From: an uncultured Bacilli bacterium
GTDB lineage: Bacteria > Bacillota_I > Bacilli_A > RF39 > UBA660
NCBI GenBank assembly: GCA_934129945.1
Contig: CAKOXC010000007.1
Span: forward strand, 1-54,700
Direction of reading: 5' to 3'
Length of the DNA: 54,700 nt
This document shows positions 1 through 7,999 of the stretch, piece by piece; within the stretch, counting starts at the first letter, position 1; every line of letters starts with the position of its first letter. The notes below the pieces were generated by a model that ran no database searches, was not told the DNA's origin, and was given only the letters and a program-made list of their open reading frames with translations. Position numbers and translations under genes: made by a program.

Positions 1-14
1 CTTCTATTTTTATA

Positions 15-160
15 AAAACCCCCTGAATTTTAGTCCCTAAGTATGGTGGCAAGCATCTTCTTTTTGCTTCTCGAGACGATATTATATAGTAATTTTTTTA
101 TATTTCAAGGCTTTCGACAAAACTAGAAAAAACTTCTTATATTTCGACATTTTTTGCATA
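15..160 (-). repeat. Dispersed toxin-leader repeat, copy 1
   Basis: This stretch matches 9813-9957 almost base for base. Read on the minus strand, both copies hold two TGTCGAA boxes 30 bases apart, a TTGAAA/TATAAT promoter and a leader with TTGCCACC. At 9813-9957 the leader feeds a small hydrophobic peptide gene. Here the transcript leaves the window at position 1 before any start codon, so the matching peptide is not visible. Positions 60-72 (minus strand) match the antisense RNA at 9584-9596 over 13 bases, so leader and antisense RNA share an origin. Confidence 0.8.
81..108 (-). promoter_or_regulatory. Promoter of the left-edge toxin-like transcript
   Basis: On the minus strand TTGAAA (103-108) and TATAAT (81-86) are 16 bases apart. 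The same arrangement occurs at 9879-9906. TGTCGAA boxes at 113-119 and 143-149 lie just upstream of the -35 element. Confidence 0.7.
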
Positions 161-162
161 CG

Positions 163-187
163 AAAAACTCACATTTTTGTGAGTTTT
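163..187 (-). terminator. Rho-independent terminator of obg
   Basis: A hairpin with AACTCACA/TGTGAGTT arms and a short A-rich loop is followed on the minus strand by a short T run. It starts inside the obg stop codon. Confidence 0.75.
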
Positions 188-1460
188 AATCTTTAAAAGT
201 AAACATATAATCTAGAATTTGGACATCATCACCACGTTTTGCACCAGCTTTTTCAAGTTCGTCTTCTACACCCATACCTCGAAGTTTTCTAGCAAAACGT
301 AATACTGATTCGTCTTCTGTAAATTTAGTCATTTTAAATAATTTTTCTATTTCTTCTCCTTTGATAACCCAAACATCATCATCTTTAGTTATAGTGTAAG
401 GTTTTTCATCTTTAAATTTATACATAATAAATGATTCAAATTCATTTTCATCATATATATTATTAACTTCAATTTTATCAAGTTCATCAGCTAGATATGT
501 AATTAATTCTTCTAATCCTTCACCATTTTTTGCAGAAATAGGAAACACTTTAACATTTGGGAATTCTTTTTTAAATCTCTTTAAGTTATTTTCAAATTCT
601 TTTAAATCTTTTTTATTGGCAATTACAATTTCTAATTTATTTTTTAATTTATCACTAAATTTTTCATATTCACTCTTTATTGTTTTATAATCTTCAATTG
701 GATCTCTTCCTTCATAAGAACCCATATCAAGTACGTGAGCAAGTATTCTAGTACGCATTGCATGTTTCAAAAATTTATGTCCAAGTCCTAAACCATCTGC
801 TGCTCCTTCAATTAATCCAGGTAAATCTGCAATAACAAAATCTCTACCATCTTTTAATTTTACAACTCCTAAATTAGGACTTAGGGTTGTAAAATGGTAT
901 TCAGCTATTTTAGGATGAGCCCCACTAATTTGAGAAAGTAATGTTGATTTACCAACGCTTGGCATTCCAATTAAACCAACATCTGCCATAACTTTTAATT
1001 CAACTTTTATTTTTCTAAATTCACCAGGTTCACCATATTCACTCATTCTTGGAGCTGGTTCTTGTTGGGTTGCAAATGCTCTATTTCCGCGTCCACCACG
1101 ACCACCATGTGCTACAATAAATTCTTCTTTATCTTTTGTTAAATCTGCTAATACCAAATTAGTATCCATATCATAAATAGTTGTTCCTTCAGGTACTTTT
1201 ATTATAACATCTTTAGCATTGGCACCATTTCTATTACTACCTTTTCCATTGACTCCTTTGTCACCTTTTATAGTTTTATTATATCTTAAATCTATTAAAG
1301 TTCTAAGACTTTTATCAACTACAAAGATAATATCGGCACCTTTGCCACCATTACCACCATCTGGTCCACCCATTTCAATATATTTTTCATGTCTAAAAGA
1401 TGTACAACCATCTCCACCTTTACCAGCGATTACTTTTAAAACAGTTTCATCTACAAACAT
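186..1460 (-). CDS. obg: GTPase Obg/CgtA
   Basis: Essential ribosome-associated GTPase of 50S assembly and stress signalling. The glycine-rich Obg fold fills about residues 1-158. The G domain follows with P-loop GMPSVGKST near 165, the G3 motif DLPGLIEG and the G4 motif NKKD. The end matches the C-terminal OCT domain. I chose the ATG at 1460 (protein starts MFVDETVLKV) because GGAGG lies 9 bases upstream; a reading frame 10 codons longer exists but lacks a ribosome-binding site. At 424 residues it has the usual length. It is the last gene of a probable polA-mutM-obg run, with only 17 bases between it and mutM, and ends at a terminator. Confidence 0.96.
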   Translation of the reverse strand: MFVDETVLKVIAGKGGDGCTSFRHEKYIEMGGPDGGNGGKGADIIFVVDKSLRTLIDLRYNKTIKGDKGVNGKGSNRNGANAKDVIIKVPEGTTIYDMDTNLVLADLTKDKEEFIVAHGGRGGRGNRAFATQQEPAPRMSEYGEPGEFRKIKVELKVMADVGLIGMPSVGKSTLLSQISGAHPKIAEYHFTTLSPNLGVVKLKDGRDFVIADLPGLIEGAADGLGLGHKFLKHAMRTRILAHVLDMGSYEGRDPIEDYKTIKSEYEKFSDKLKNKLEIVIANKKDLKEFENNLKRFKKEFPNVKVFPISAKNGEGLEELITYLADELDKIEVNNIYDENEFESFIMYKFKDEKPYTITKDDDVWVIKGEEIEKLFKMTKFTEDESVLRFARKLRGMGVEDELEKAGAKRGDDVQILDYMFTFKD

Positions 1461-1477
1461 ATATGTCCACCTCCATT

Positions 1478-2293
1478 TTATTTTTGACAATTACTACAAT
1501 AATAAGTACTACGACCATTAACCTTAATTCTTTTTATTATATTATCACAATTTTTACATTTTTCATTTTCTCTTTTATGAACTTTTAAATAGTCTTGATA
1601 ATGTCCATAAACCCCCAATGAGGAAGTATAACTTCTGATTGTTGTTCCACCATTTTCTATAGCTTTCTTTATTATTTTACCAGAAGCATCTATAATTTTT
1701 TGACATTCTTCAAGCGTTATCTCATTTCCTTTCTTAAGAGGATTTATTTTACTTTCAAATAAAACTTCATCAGCATAAATATTACCAAGACCACTTATAA
1801 TTGTTTGATCCAATAAAAGAGTTTTAATATGTAAATTTTTCTTGATTATTTTATTATATAAATACTCTTTAGTCAACTGTTTAGAATTCGGTTCAAACCC
1901 TTGTTTATTTAATGCCTCAATATTATTAATATCCTCTTTTTTTATCAAATTCATTCTTCCAAACTTTCTTGTATCATGATATCTTAAATCAGTATTATCT
2001 ATAAAAGTAAATACAATGTGTTCATGTTTTTCTAATGGTTGTTCTATATCTTTTATAAAATATTTTCCTTCCATACGAAGATGACTTAGTAAATAATAAT
2101 TATTTAGTTCAAAAATCAACCATTTGCCTTTTCTATGTATATCTATAAACTCACTTCCAACAATATTTTTAAATTCATTTATATCAGATTCAATCATATT
2201 AGGATAATAAATATCTACTTTAATAATTTTTTTATGTAAAATTTTCTTTTTCAATGTTCTTCTTACTGTTTCTACTTCAGCTAATTCTGGCAT
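1478..2293 (-). CDS. mutM: Formamidopyrimidine-DNA glycosylase (Fpg/MutM)
   Basis: Bifunctional base-excision repair enzyme that removes 8-oxoguanine and ring-opened purines and nicks the strand. The protein begins MPELAEVET, where the proline after Met is the catalytic nucleophile of the family and the following Glu is also catalytic. The C-terminal zinc finger is visible as CKNC near 242-245 and CSNC at the end. The length of 271 residues is typical. It sits 8 bases downstream of polA on the same strand; polA-mutM pairing is common in low-GC Gram-positives and fits gap filling after excision. Confidence 0.96.
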   Translation of the reverse strand: MPELAEVETVRRTLKKKILHKKIIKVDIYYPNMIESDINEFKNIVGSEFIDIHRKGKWLIFELNNYYLLSHLRMEGKYFIKDIEQPLEKHEHIVFTFIDNTDLRYHDTRKFGRMNLIKKEDINNIEALNKQGFEPNSKQLTKEYLYNKIIKKNLHIKTLLLDQTIISGLGNIYADEVLFESKINPLKKGNEITLEECQKIIDASGKIIKKAIENGGTTIRSYTSSLGVYGHYQDYLKVHKRENEKCKNCDNIIKRIKVNGRSTYYCSNCQK

Positions 2294-2301
2294 ATTATCA
2301 C

Positions 2302-4869
2302 CTACTTTGCATCATACCAGTTTATCCCGTAGTCGGCACTAACTTTTAAAGGAACACTAAGTTTAATGACATTTTCCATTTTATCTTTAACTATTTTTTC
2401 AACACGTTCTTTTTCCTCTTTAACTACATCGAATATCAATTCATCATGAACTTGAATAATCATTTTAGTTTTAATATTTTCTTTTTTAAACACTTCATAT
2501 ACTTCAACCATTGCTTTTTTGATAATATCTGCACTAGTCCCTTGAATTGGAGTATTAAGTGCTATTCTTTCTCCCGTTTGTCTAACCATATAATTAGCAT
2601 TATTTAACTCATCAATTACTCTTTTACGTTTAAACAATGTTCTAACATAACCATTTTCATGAGCAAAATCAACTATTTCTTTCATATAAGTTTTAACTCC
2701 TGGATATAATTCATAATATTTATCGATAAATTTTTTAGCATCTTTAATTGATATTTCTAAATTTTCACCTAACCCATAACCACTAATTCCATAAACTATT
2801 CCAAATATAACTGCTTTAGCAGTTGAACGCATACTTTTAGTTACTTCTTTTTCATCTATTTCATGGATATCTGCAGCTACCTTTGTATGAATATCTTCTC
2901 CATTTACAAAAGCTTTTATTAAATCTTCCGATTTTGATATATGAGCAAGTAATCTTAATTCTATCTGACTATAATCAACACTTAAAATTAAATCATTAAC
3001 TGGTAGAAAAGCTTTCCTTACTTTTCTTCCTTCTTCATCTCTAGCTGGAATATTTTGTAAATTTGGTTCAATTGATGATAATCTACCAGTTCTTGTATAA
3101 TTTTGTTTAAATATCGTATGTATTTTATCATCTTTTTTAATATATGTTTCTAACCCTTCAAGATAAGTAGAATATATTTTACTTAAGTTTCTATAAGCTA
3201 GAATTTTTTTGATAATTGGATGAGCATTAACTAATTTATTTAAAACTTTTACATCTGTTTTATAGGTTTTTGTACCTTTTTTACCACCAGGAAGTCCAAG
3301 CTTTTCAAAAAGTACTTCTCCAAGTTGTTTTGGGGATGCTATATTAAATTCCATTCCAGCAAGTTCATATATTTCATCAGTTAAAATATCTATTTTTTTC
3401 TTTGTTTCTGCTTTCATTTCATCTAAGACACTTTTATCAACTTTAACACCAGAAATTTCCATATCAGCAAGTACTTTTACTAAAGGCATTTCAATTTTTT
3501 CATACAATTCAAATTCATCATCTATTTTTAATTCGCTGATATAAGAATCTCTTGTTTGTAAAATATAATTAGCTTTTTTAACTATTTCTTTTTTTAAGTT
3601 TTCATTTAATGTAAAATCTTTTATTTCATAGTAAAAAGTTGCTTGATATTTGTCTTTATTCATTAAGTATGCTATATCATCTTTAAATTCATAATTTAAA
3701 ATACTTGCGGCAATACTTAAATCGTAATTTACATCAGGACAAGTAATATTTTGGTAATTTAAAGCAACAATATTCTTTTTTTGTTCAAAAGTATACAGTA
3801 CTTTATTTTTTATTTTATCTAAAACATCTTTTATTAAATCTTTCTTAACAAAATAGTTATTATTCTTTGTAGAAACCCCCATTCCAATTATATTACCATC
3901 ATGATAATTAGTTTGATCTACCTCTATGTAAAAACTCATTTCGTCTTCTAAAGATATATCGTCACAAGTATTTATTTCGCCAAAATTAAATTCTTTTTCT
4001 TTAGGTTTTTCTTTAAATATTTTCATTAATGAATAAAACTCTAATTCTTCATACATTTCATATAGTTCATCACTTTCAATGTGTTCATATTTATAATCCT
4101 CTAAATTTAAGTCAATTGGAACTTCACGGTAAATTGTTGCTATTTCTTTACTCATAAAAGCATTATCTTTATCAATTATAAGTTTTTCTTTTGTCTTACC
4201 TTTTATCTCATCAATATGATTATAAATTTCTTCAATTGTTGGATATTTTTGTAATAAACTTAAAGCTGTTTTTTCTCCAATTCCTTTAACTCCTGGTATA
4301 TTATCTGAAGGATCTCCTGCTAAAGCTTTTAAATCTATCATATTAATTGGATTAATTTTATAATCATCATAAAATGTTTTAGGATTATATCTTATATAAT
4401 CTTTTTGTTTTAATAATTTAATATCTACTTGATCAGATAATAGTTGTAATAAATCTTTATCACTAGAAACTATTGTGGCAATAAAATTATCATCACGTTC
4501 TACTTCACTTGCAAGAGTTCCAATTATGTCATCAGCTTCATAAGGCTCTAATTCTAAAGTTTTTATACCCATTTTATTAAGTAATTTTCTAGCATAAGGC
4601 ATTTGCTTTTTTAAATCATCAGGAGTTTGTTGTCTACCTTCTTTATAAAAATCATACTTACATTTTCTAAAGTTTTTACCTATATCAAAAGCAACAGCAA
4701 TATAACTAGGTTTTTCTTCTAAAATGATTTTATTAATCATAGTTACTAACCCATATAAAGCATTTGTAGGAAATCCTTTAGAATTTTTCATAACATTTCC
4801 TGTATATGCAGTTGCATAATAACTTCTAAAAAGTAAATTATTACCATCGACTAAAATTATTTTCTTCAT
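2302..4869 (-). CDS. polA: DNA polymerase I
   Basis: Family A repair polymerase. The N-terminal 5'-3' exonuclease fills about residues 1-290 with the DGNNLLFRS start and the GIGEKTA helix-hairpin-helix. The middle region is a proofreading-like domain without a recognisable set of acidic catalytic residues, as in many Firmicutes, so 3'-5' exonuclease activity is probably absent. The polymerase domain has motif A DYSQIELRLLAH, motif B with KAVIFGIVYG and motif C QVHDELIFD. The ATG at 4869 is preferred: the GGTGG five bases upstream is the ribosome-binding site, and an in-frame GTG inside it would add three residues. The protein has 855 residues. Confidence 0.95.
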   Translation of the reverse strand: MKKIILVDGNNLLFRSYYATAYTGNVMKNSKGFPTNALYGLVTMINKIILEEKPSYIAVAFDIGKNFRKCKYDFYKEGRQQTPDDLKKQMPYARKLLNKMGIKTLELEPYEADDIIGTLASEVERDDNFIATIVSSDKDLLQLLSDQVDIKLLKQKDYIRYNPKTFYDDYKINPINMIDLKALAGDPSDNIPGVKGIGEKTALSLLQKYPTIEEIYNHIDEIKGKTKEKLIIDKDNAFMSKEIATIYREVPIDLNLEDYKYEHIESDELYEMYEELEFYSLMKIFKEKPKEKEFNFGEINTCDDISLEDEMSFYIEVDQTNYHDGNIIGMGVSTKNNNYFVKKDLIKDVLDKIKNKVLYTFEQKKNIVALNYQNITCPDVNYDLSIAASILNYEFKDDIAYLMNKDKYQATFYYEIKDFTLNENLKKEIVKKANYILQTRDSYISELKIDDEFELYEKIEMPLVKVLADMEISGVKVDKSVLDEMKAETKKKIDILTDEIYELAGMEFNIASPKQLGEVLFEKLGLPGGKKGTKTYKTDVKVLNKLVNAHPIIKKILAYRNLSKIYSTYLEGLETYIKKDDKIHTIFKQNYTRTGRLSSIEPNLQNIPARDEEGRKVRKAFLPVNDLILSVDYSQIELRLLAHISKSEDLIKAFVNGEDIHTKVAADIHEIDEKEVTKSMRSTAKAVIFGIVYGISGYGLGENLEISIKDAKKFIDKYYELYPGVKTYMKEIVDFAHENGYVRTLFKRKRVIDELNNANYMVRQTGERIALNTPIQGTSADIIKKAMVEVYEVFKKENIKTKMIIQVHDELIFDVVKEEKERVEKIVKDKMENVIKLSVPLKVSADYGINWYDAK

Positions 4870-4893
4870 TATAACCACCGTTATTATTATATC

Positions 4894-4925
4894 AAAAAAA
4901 GTAAACTAAATATATAAGTTTACTT
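4894..4925 (-). terminator. Terminator after cpsB
   Basis: AAGTAAACT/AGTTTACTT arms (4899-4907 and 4917-4925) are followed on the minus strand by a T run and then TGATATAAT, a likely extended -10 element for polA. The hairpin begins at the cpsB stop codon. Confidence 0.75.
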
Positions 4926-5647
4926 TAAATATCTTTATTATTTAATATTTTTTCAGGATTAATTTCAGTAAGTTCCATAAATTTTTCTTCTCCAATTAAT
5001 TTAATAATCTTCTTTTTACATTTTAAGAAATTATTAAAAAACATACTATCTTCATGATGAATATCTGTTCCAATCAAAGAAGCTTTATTATTTTTTAAAA
5101 TATATTTAACAAGTTTTTCTGATTCTTTACCGTATTTCCCCAATATTGATTCATAATTAATTTGTAAAATCATACCTTGATCAAGCCATTTATCTAATAT
5201 TTCATAATTTTGCTTTATAACCATGTATCTTTCAGGATGAGCCATAATTGGCACTAATCCTTTATTTTTTAATTCAAATATTATTTCATCAAGTTTTAAA
5301 ATTTCATCATTTCTTGGAATTTCTATTAAAACATATTTTCCACTATTCAAAGAACAACAATTACCTTTTTTTAATTCATTTAATATATTTTCGTCTAAAA
5401 AAATTTCATTTCCTAAAAAAAGTTCTAAGTTAATATTTTCTTTTTTTATAATTTCTTCTAATTTTAATAGTAATTGAAATTTTTCAAGATTATTTTTATT
5501 ATACGCTGTCCCTCTTATATAATGAGGTGTAATTATTATTTTCTCAAATCCTAAATTTTCTAATTTTTTTAAAGTGTTTTTAGCTTCTTCAAAACTTCGG
5601 ACTCCATCATCAATATTAGGTATTAAATGACTATGAACATCAATCAT
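4925..5647 (-). CDS. CpsB/YwqE-type PHP protein-tyrosine phosphatase
   Basis: Manganese-dependent phosphatase of the PHP fold, expected to remove phosphate from the tyrosine tail of the neighbouring CpsD kinase. Metal-binding motifs are visible: DVHSHLIPNIDDG at the N-terminus, TPHY near residue 41, the acidic residue in GNEIFL, AHPERY near 138 and GTDIHH near 194. The length of 240 residues is normal for CpsB/YwqE. Its start codon overlaps the cpsD stop by one base, so the two are translationally coupled. No glycosyltransferase or polymerase gene of an exopolysaccharide cluster follows; the next gene is polA. Confidence 0.92.
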   Translation of the reverse strand: MIDVHSHLIPNIDDGVRSFEEAKNTLKKLENLGFEKIIITPHYIRGTAYNKNNLEKFQLLLKLEEIIKKENINLELFLGNEIFLDENILNELKKGNCCSLNSGKYVLIEIPRNDEILKLDEIIFELKNKGLVPIMAHPERYMVIKQNYEILDKWLDQGMILQINYESILGKYGKESEKLVKYILKNNKASLIGTDIHHEDSMFFNNFLKCKKKIIKLIGEEKFMELTEINPEKILNNKDI

Positions 5648-6318
5648 TATTTATCTCCATAATAACCATAATAATTGCTATTAACAAGTGGCGTTTTATT
5701 AGCAATAACTCCAGCTATATTAGCATTTACATTACTTAAAGCTTGTTTTGTATTTTCTAGTATTTCAACATTTATATCTCCAATTGAACTTACTATTACA
5801 ACTTTATCTACTAAAGAAGCCATTATTATTGAATCAGTAAGACCTGTAACAGGAGTTCCATCAAAAATAATATAATCAAATTTATTTTTTAACATTTGAA
5901 TTACAACTTTACTCTTTGCAGATGCTAATAATTCACTTGGATTTGGTGGCATACTACCCATTGTAATTATAGATAAATTTTCAATATCAGTTTTCTTTAT
6001 ATATTTTTTTATATCAGTATTAATATCATCAATTAGTAAATTAGATAAGCCTTTATCATTAGACAAATTAAATATTTTGTGTAATCTACCTTTTCTCATA
6101 TCACAATCTACTAATAAAACTTTACTATTATTTTGAGCGAAAGTAACAGCTAAATTTGAGCTTATAAAGCTTTTTCCTTCACCTGGTACTGATGATGTAA
6201 CTAAAATTGTCTTTAATTTTTCATCAACACTTGAAAATTGTAAGTTTGTTCTAACAATTCTTAGGGCTTCTGCAACATTAGATTTTGGATCATTTTGTAC
6301 TATTAATTCACTTTTCAT
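5647..6318 (-). CDS. CpsD/YwqD-type tyrosine kinase (BY-kinase)
   Basis: Cytoplasmic autophosphorylating tyrosine kinase that controls chain length or export of surface polysaccharide together with CpsC. Walker A is VPGEGKS near residue 45, Walker A' is VLLVDCDMRKG near 68-78, and a Walker B-like YIIFDGTP lies near 150. The C-terminus ends in a tyrosine cluster (YYGYYG), the usual autophosphorylation site. At 223 residues it is the stand-alone cytoplasmic form, with the membrane part encoded by cpsC. Stop and start codons overlap with both neighbours, giving a tight cpsC-cpsD-cpsB operon. Confidence 0.93.
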   Translation of the reverse strand: MKSELIVQNDPKSNVAEALRIVRTNLQFSSVDEKLKTILVTSSVPGEGKSFISSNLAVTFAQNNSKVLLVDCDMRKGRLHKIFNLSNDKGLSNLLIDDINTDIKKYIKKTDIENLSIITMGSMPPNPSELLASAKSKVVIQMLKNKFDYIIFDGTPVTGLTDSIIMASLVDKVVIVSSIGDINVEILENTKQALSNVNANIAGVIANKTPLVNSNYYGYYGDK

Positions 6319-7016
6319 TATCTTCTGCCCTTTCTTTTCTCATTATAATTTGGCACTCTTCCTAAAATAGGCAACTTAGTAATTTCTTCTATTTGCTCAA
6401 CGCTTTTAACTGTTGTATCAAAATAAGCAAGAACAAACGCAATTAAACAACCCAAAACAAATCCAGCCAAACCACCAATTATAAATTTTTTTATAAAACT
6501 CATATTAGCAGATGACTCAGGAATATCAGCTGAATCTAGGACACTAACATTTTCTATATTATATATTTTAGAAACCTCTGTACTAAATACTTTAGCAACA
6601 TTATTGGCAATTTTACTACATGTTTGAGGATTCTTATTTGTAACTGTAATAGAAATTATTTCTGTTTCATTTACTGCTGAAACTGATATCTTTTTGCCAA
6701 GTTCTTCTGTTGTCATATCAAGATTTAAATCATTTATTACTTGTTCTAGTACTTTTTTAGATTTTATAATTTCTTGATAAGTTGCTACTAACTTAGAATT
6801 AATTGTTAAATCATTAGCTGTAATAGCATCGTCTTTCGAGTTACTGTTTGAAACCCCAGTCAAAACTAAAGTCGTATTTGCTTTATAATATGGTTTTTCA
6901 AAAAACATTGAATAAATAAAAACCGATAAACAACTTAAAAAAGTTATAAATGCAATCAAAACTATTCTTTGTTTAAAATTATTTAGAATTCTTTTTAAAT
7001 CTATTTCTTGTGTCAT
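6318..7016 (-). CDS. CpsC/YwqC-type polysaccharide co-polymerase (Wzz family)
   Basis: Membrane modulator that partners the CpsD kinase. There are two membrane segments, about residues 17-37 and 175-198, with a 135-residue external part between them, as in the Wzz family. The cytoplasmic tail ends with PILGRVPNY, the usual kinase-contact region. It is the first gene of the trio. An extended -10 element lies at 7042-7050 and AAAGAGG precedes the start. Confidence 0.92.
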   Translation of the reverse strand: MTQEIDLKRILNNFKQRIVLIAFITFLSCLSVFIYSMFFEKPYYKANTTLVLTGVSNSNSKDDAITANDLTINSKLVATYQEIIKSKKVLEQVINDLNLDMTTEELGKKISVSAVNETEIISITVTNKNPQTCSKIANNVAKVFSTEVSKIYNIENVSVLDSADIPESSANMSFIKKFIIGGLAGFVLGCLIAFVLAYFDTTVKSVEQIEEITKLPILGRVPNYNEKRKGRR

Positions 7017-7041
7017 AATATACCTCTTTATTCTTTAATTT

Positions 7042-7050
7042 ATTATATCA
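7042..7050 (-). promoter_or_regulatory. Extended -10 promoter of the cps trio
   Basis: TGATATAAT on the minus strand is an extended -10 element. No good -35 sequence is visible 17 bases upstream. It lies between the terminator of the preceding gene and the cpsC start. Confidence 0.55.
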
Positions 7051-7071
7051 TAGCTCCTACTTATTTTAAAG

Positions 7072-7096
7072 AAAAAAAGAAAGCTTAAAGCTTTCT
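7072..7096 (-). terminator. Terminator of the 7113-7532 gene
   Basis: AGAAAGC/GCTTTCT arms with loop TTTAA are followed by a run of seven T on the minus strand. Confidence 0.8.
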
Positions 7097-7112
7097 AATT
7101 TTTATAAGTAAA

Positions 7113-7532
7113 TTATTTGTTTTGTAACATGTTAAGTAAGTCAATTTTAAATTTATCTTTACTAGCATTAGCTTTAGAAATCATAATACCTTTATAAGTT
7201 TTTAATTCTGACATATGTCCTTCAAGTAATATTTCAGATGGAGTTATTGTATCAAGCATAACTGTTTCTTCTTTTTTATAAACAGTATAATGTAATTTAA
7301 CTTCTCCATGTACTTGTGCAAACATTTTATCACTTGGTAATTTTAATTCATAAGTTTCAGTACCAGCTTTTTTATTTTGTGATACTAATTCACCAACGAA
7401 TTCTCCATTTCTAAGTGCTGGATAATAATCAAAATTTAACTTTTTAAAAGCTATCATATTATATTTTTTTAAAGCTCTTTCTAACTTATGATATTCATTT
7501 TCATCTATATAATCTAAAACATAACCTTTCAT
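7113..7532 (-). CDS. Unrecognised 139-residue protein behind tandem strong promoters
   Basis: I do not recognise this protein. It is soluble, with no signal peptide or membrane segment, starts MKGYVLDYIDENEY and is rich in Lys, Glu and Tyr with probable alternating beta strands. It is a real gene: AAAGGGGG precedes the ATG by 8 bases, a terminator follows, and two near-perfect sigma-A promoters stand in tandem upstream (7566-7594 and 7647-7675). The promoter strength suggests an abundant product. It forms a transcription unit of its own. Confidence 0.75.
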   Translation of the reverse strand: MKGYVLDYIDENEYHKLERALKKYNMIAFKKLNFDYYPALRNGEFVGELVSQNKKAGTETYELKLPSDKMFAQVHGEVKLHYTVYKKEETVMLDTITPSEILLEGHMSELKTYKGIMISKANASKDKFKIDLLNMLQNK

Positions 7533-7565
7533 TAATAATTCCCCCTTTATGTTCCTGATACATAC

Positions 7566-7594
7566 ATTATAGCATATTCCAAAAAAAATGTCAA
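7566..7594 (-). promoter_or_regulatory. Consensus sigma-A promoter, proximal
   Basis: TTGACA (7589-7594), a 17-base spacer and TATAAT (7566-7571) match the sigma-A consensus at all twelve positions. It drives the gene at 7113-7532. Confidence 0.85.
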
Positions 7595-7646
7595 ATTAGC
7601 GTCTAGTGTGAAGATTTTTCTTGCTATTTTTCTTATGTATATACTG

Positions 7647-7675
7647 ATTTTAGCACAAAATTCATTAAATGTCAA
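7647..7675 (-). promoter_or_regulatory. Sigma-A promoter, distal
   Basis: TTGACA (7670-7675), a 17-base spacer and TAAAAT (7647-7652). It lies 81 bases upstream of the proximal promoter, in tandem. A TGTCGAA box (7680-7686, plus strand) lies just upstream of its -35 element. Confidence 0.75.
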
Positions 7676-7735
7676 ATTGTGTCGAACAAACATATATTCT
7701 CACCCTATTTAAGTTATGTTTTAATTTATTAACAT

Positions 7736-7999
7736 TTATTCATTATTCTTTTTTAATTCTATTAATGTTTGACCTATATTCATTGCATCTAATTCAAAAT
7801 TTGCAACTAATTTATCTTGTTTTAAAATTTCATGAACCTTTCTTTTTAAAGCCCCACTACCTTTGCCATGAATAACTACAATATACTTATTTTTCATTTT
7901 ATAATTATCTTTTATGAAATCTTGAACAACAAAAACTACTGTTTCAGTAGTTTCGCCATGCACATCTATTTTAGGATATTTATTTAATACCATTCTCAT
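7736..7999 (-). CDS. Stand-alone Smr-domain protein
   Basis: An 87-residue protein made of little more than a Smr domain, the nuclease-like module found at the C-terminus of MutS2. The two signature stretches are IDVHGET near residue 10 and VVIHGKGSGALK near 42. Free-standing Smr proteins act on nucleic acids, including collided ribosomes and their mRNAs in some bacteria, but the substrate here cannot be told. The gene overlaps the end of the upstream PfkB-like gene by 20 bases, so the two are co-transcribed. The start is uncertain between two close ATG codons. Confidence 0.82.
   Translation of the reverse strand: MRMVLNKYPKIDVHGETTETVVFVVQDFIKDNYKMKNKYIVVIHGKGSGALKRKVHEILKQDKLVANFELDAMNIGQTLIELKKNNE

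Noticed and set aside
1219..1588. Plus-strand open frames opposite obg and mutM, with similar long frames opposite lon, PolC and other genes
   Set aside because: They lie fully opposite strong minus-strand genes, lack ribosome-binding sites and give low-complexity translations expected from AT-rich antisense sequence.
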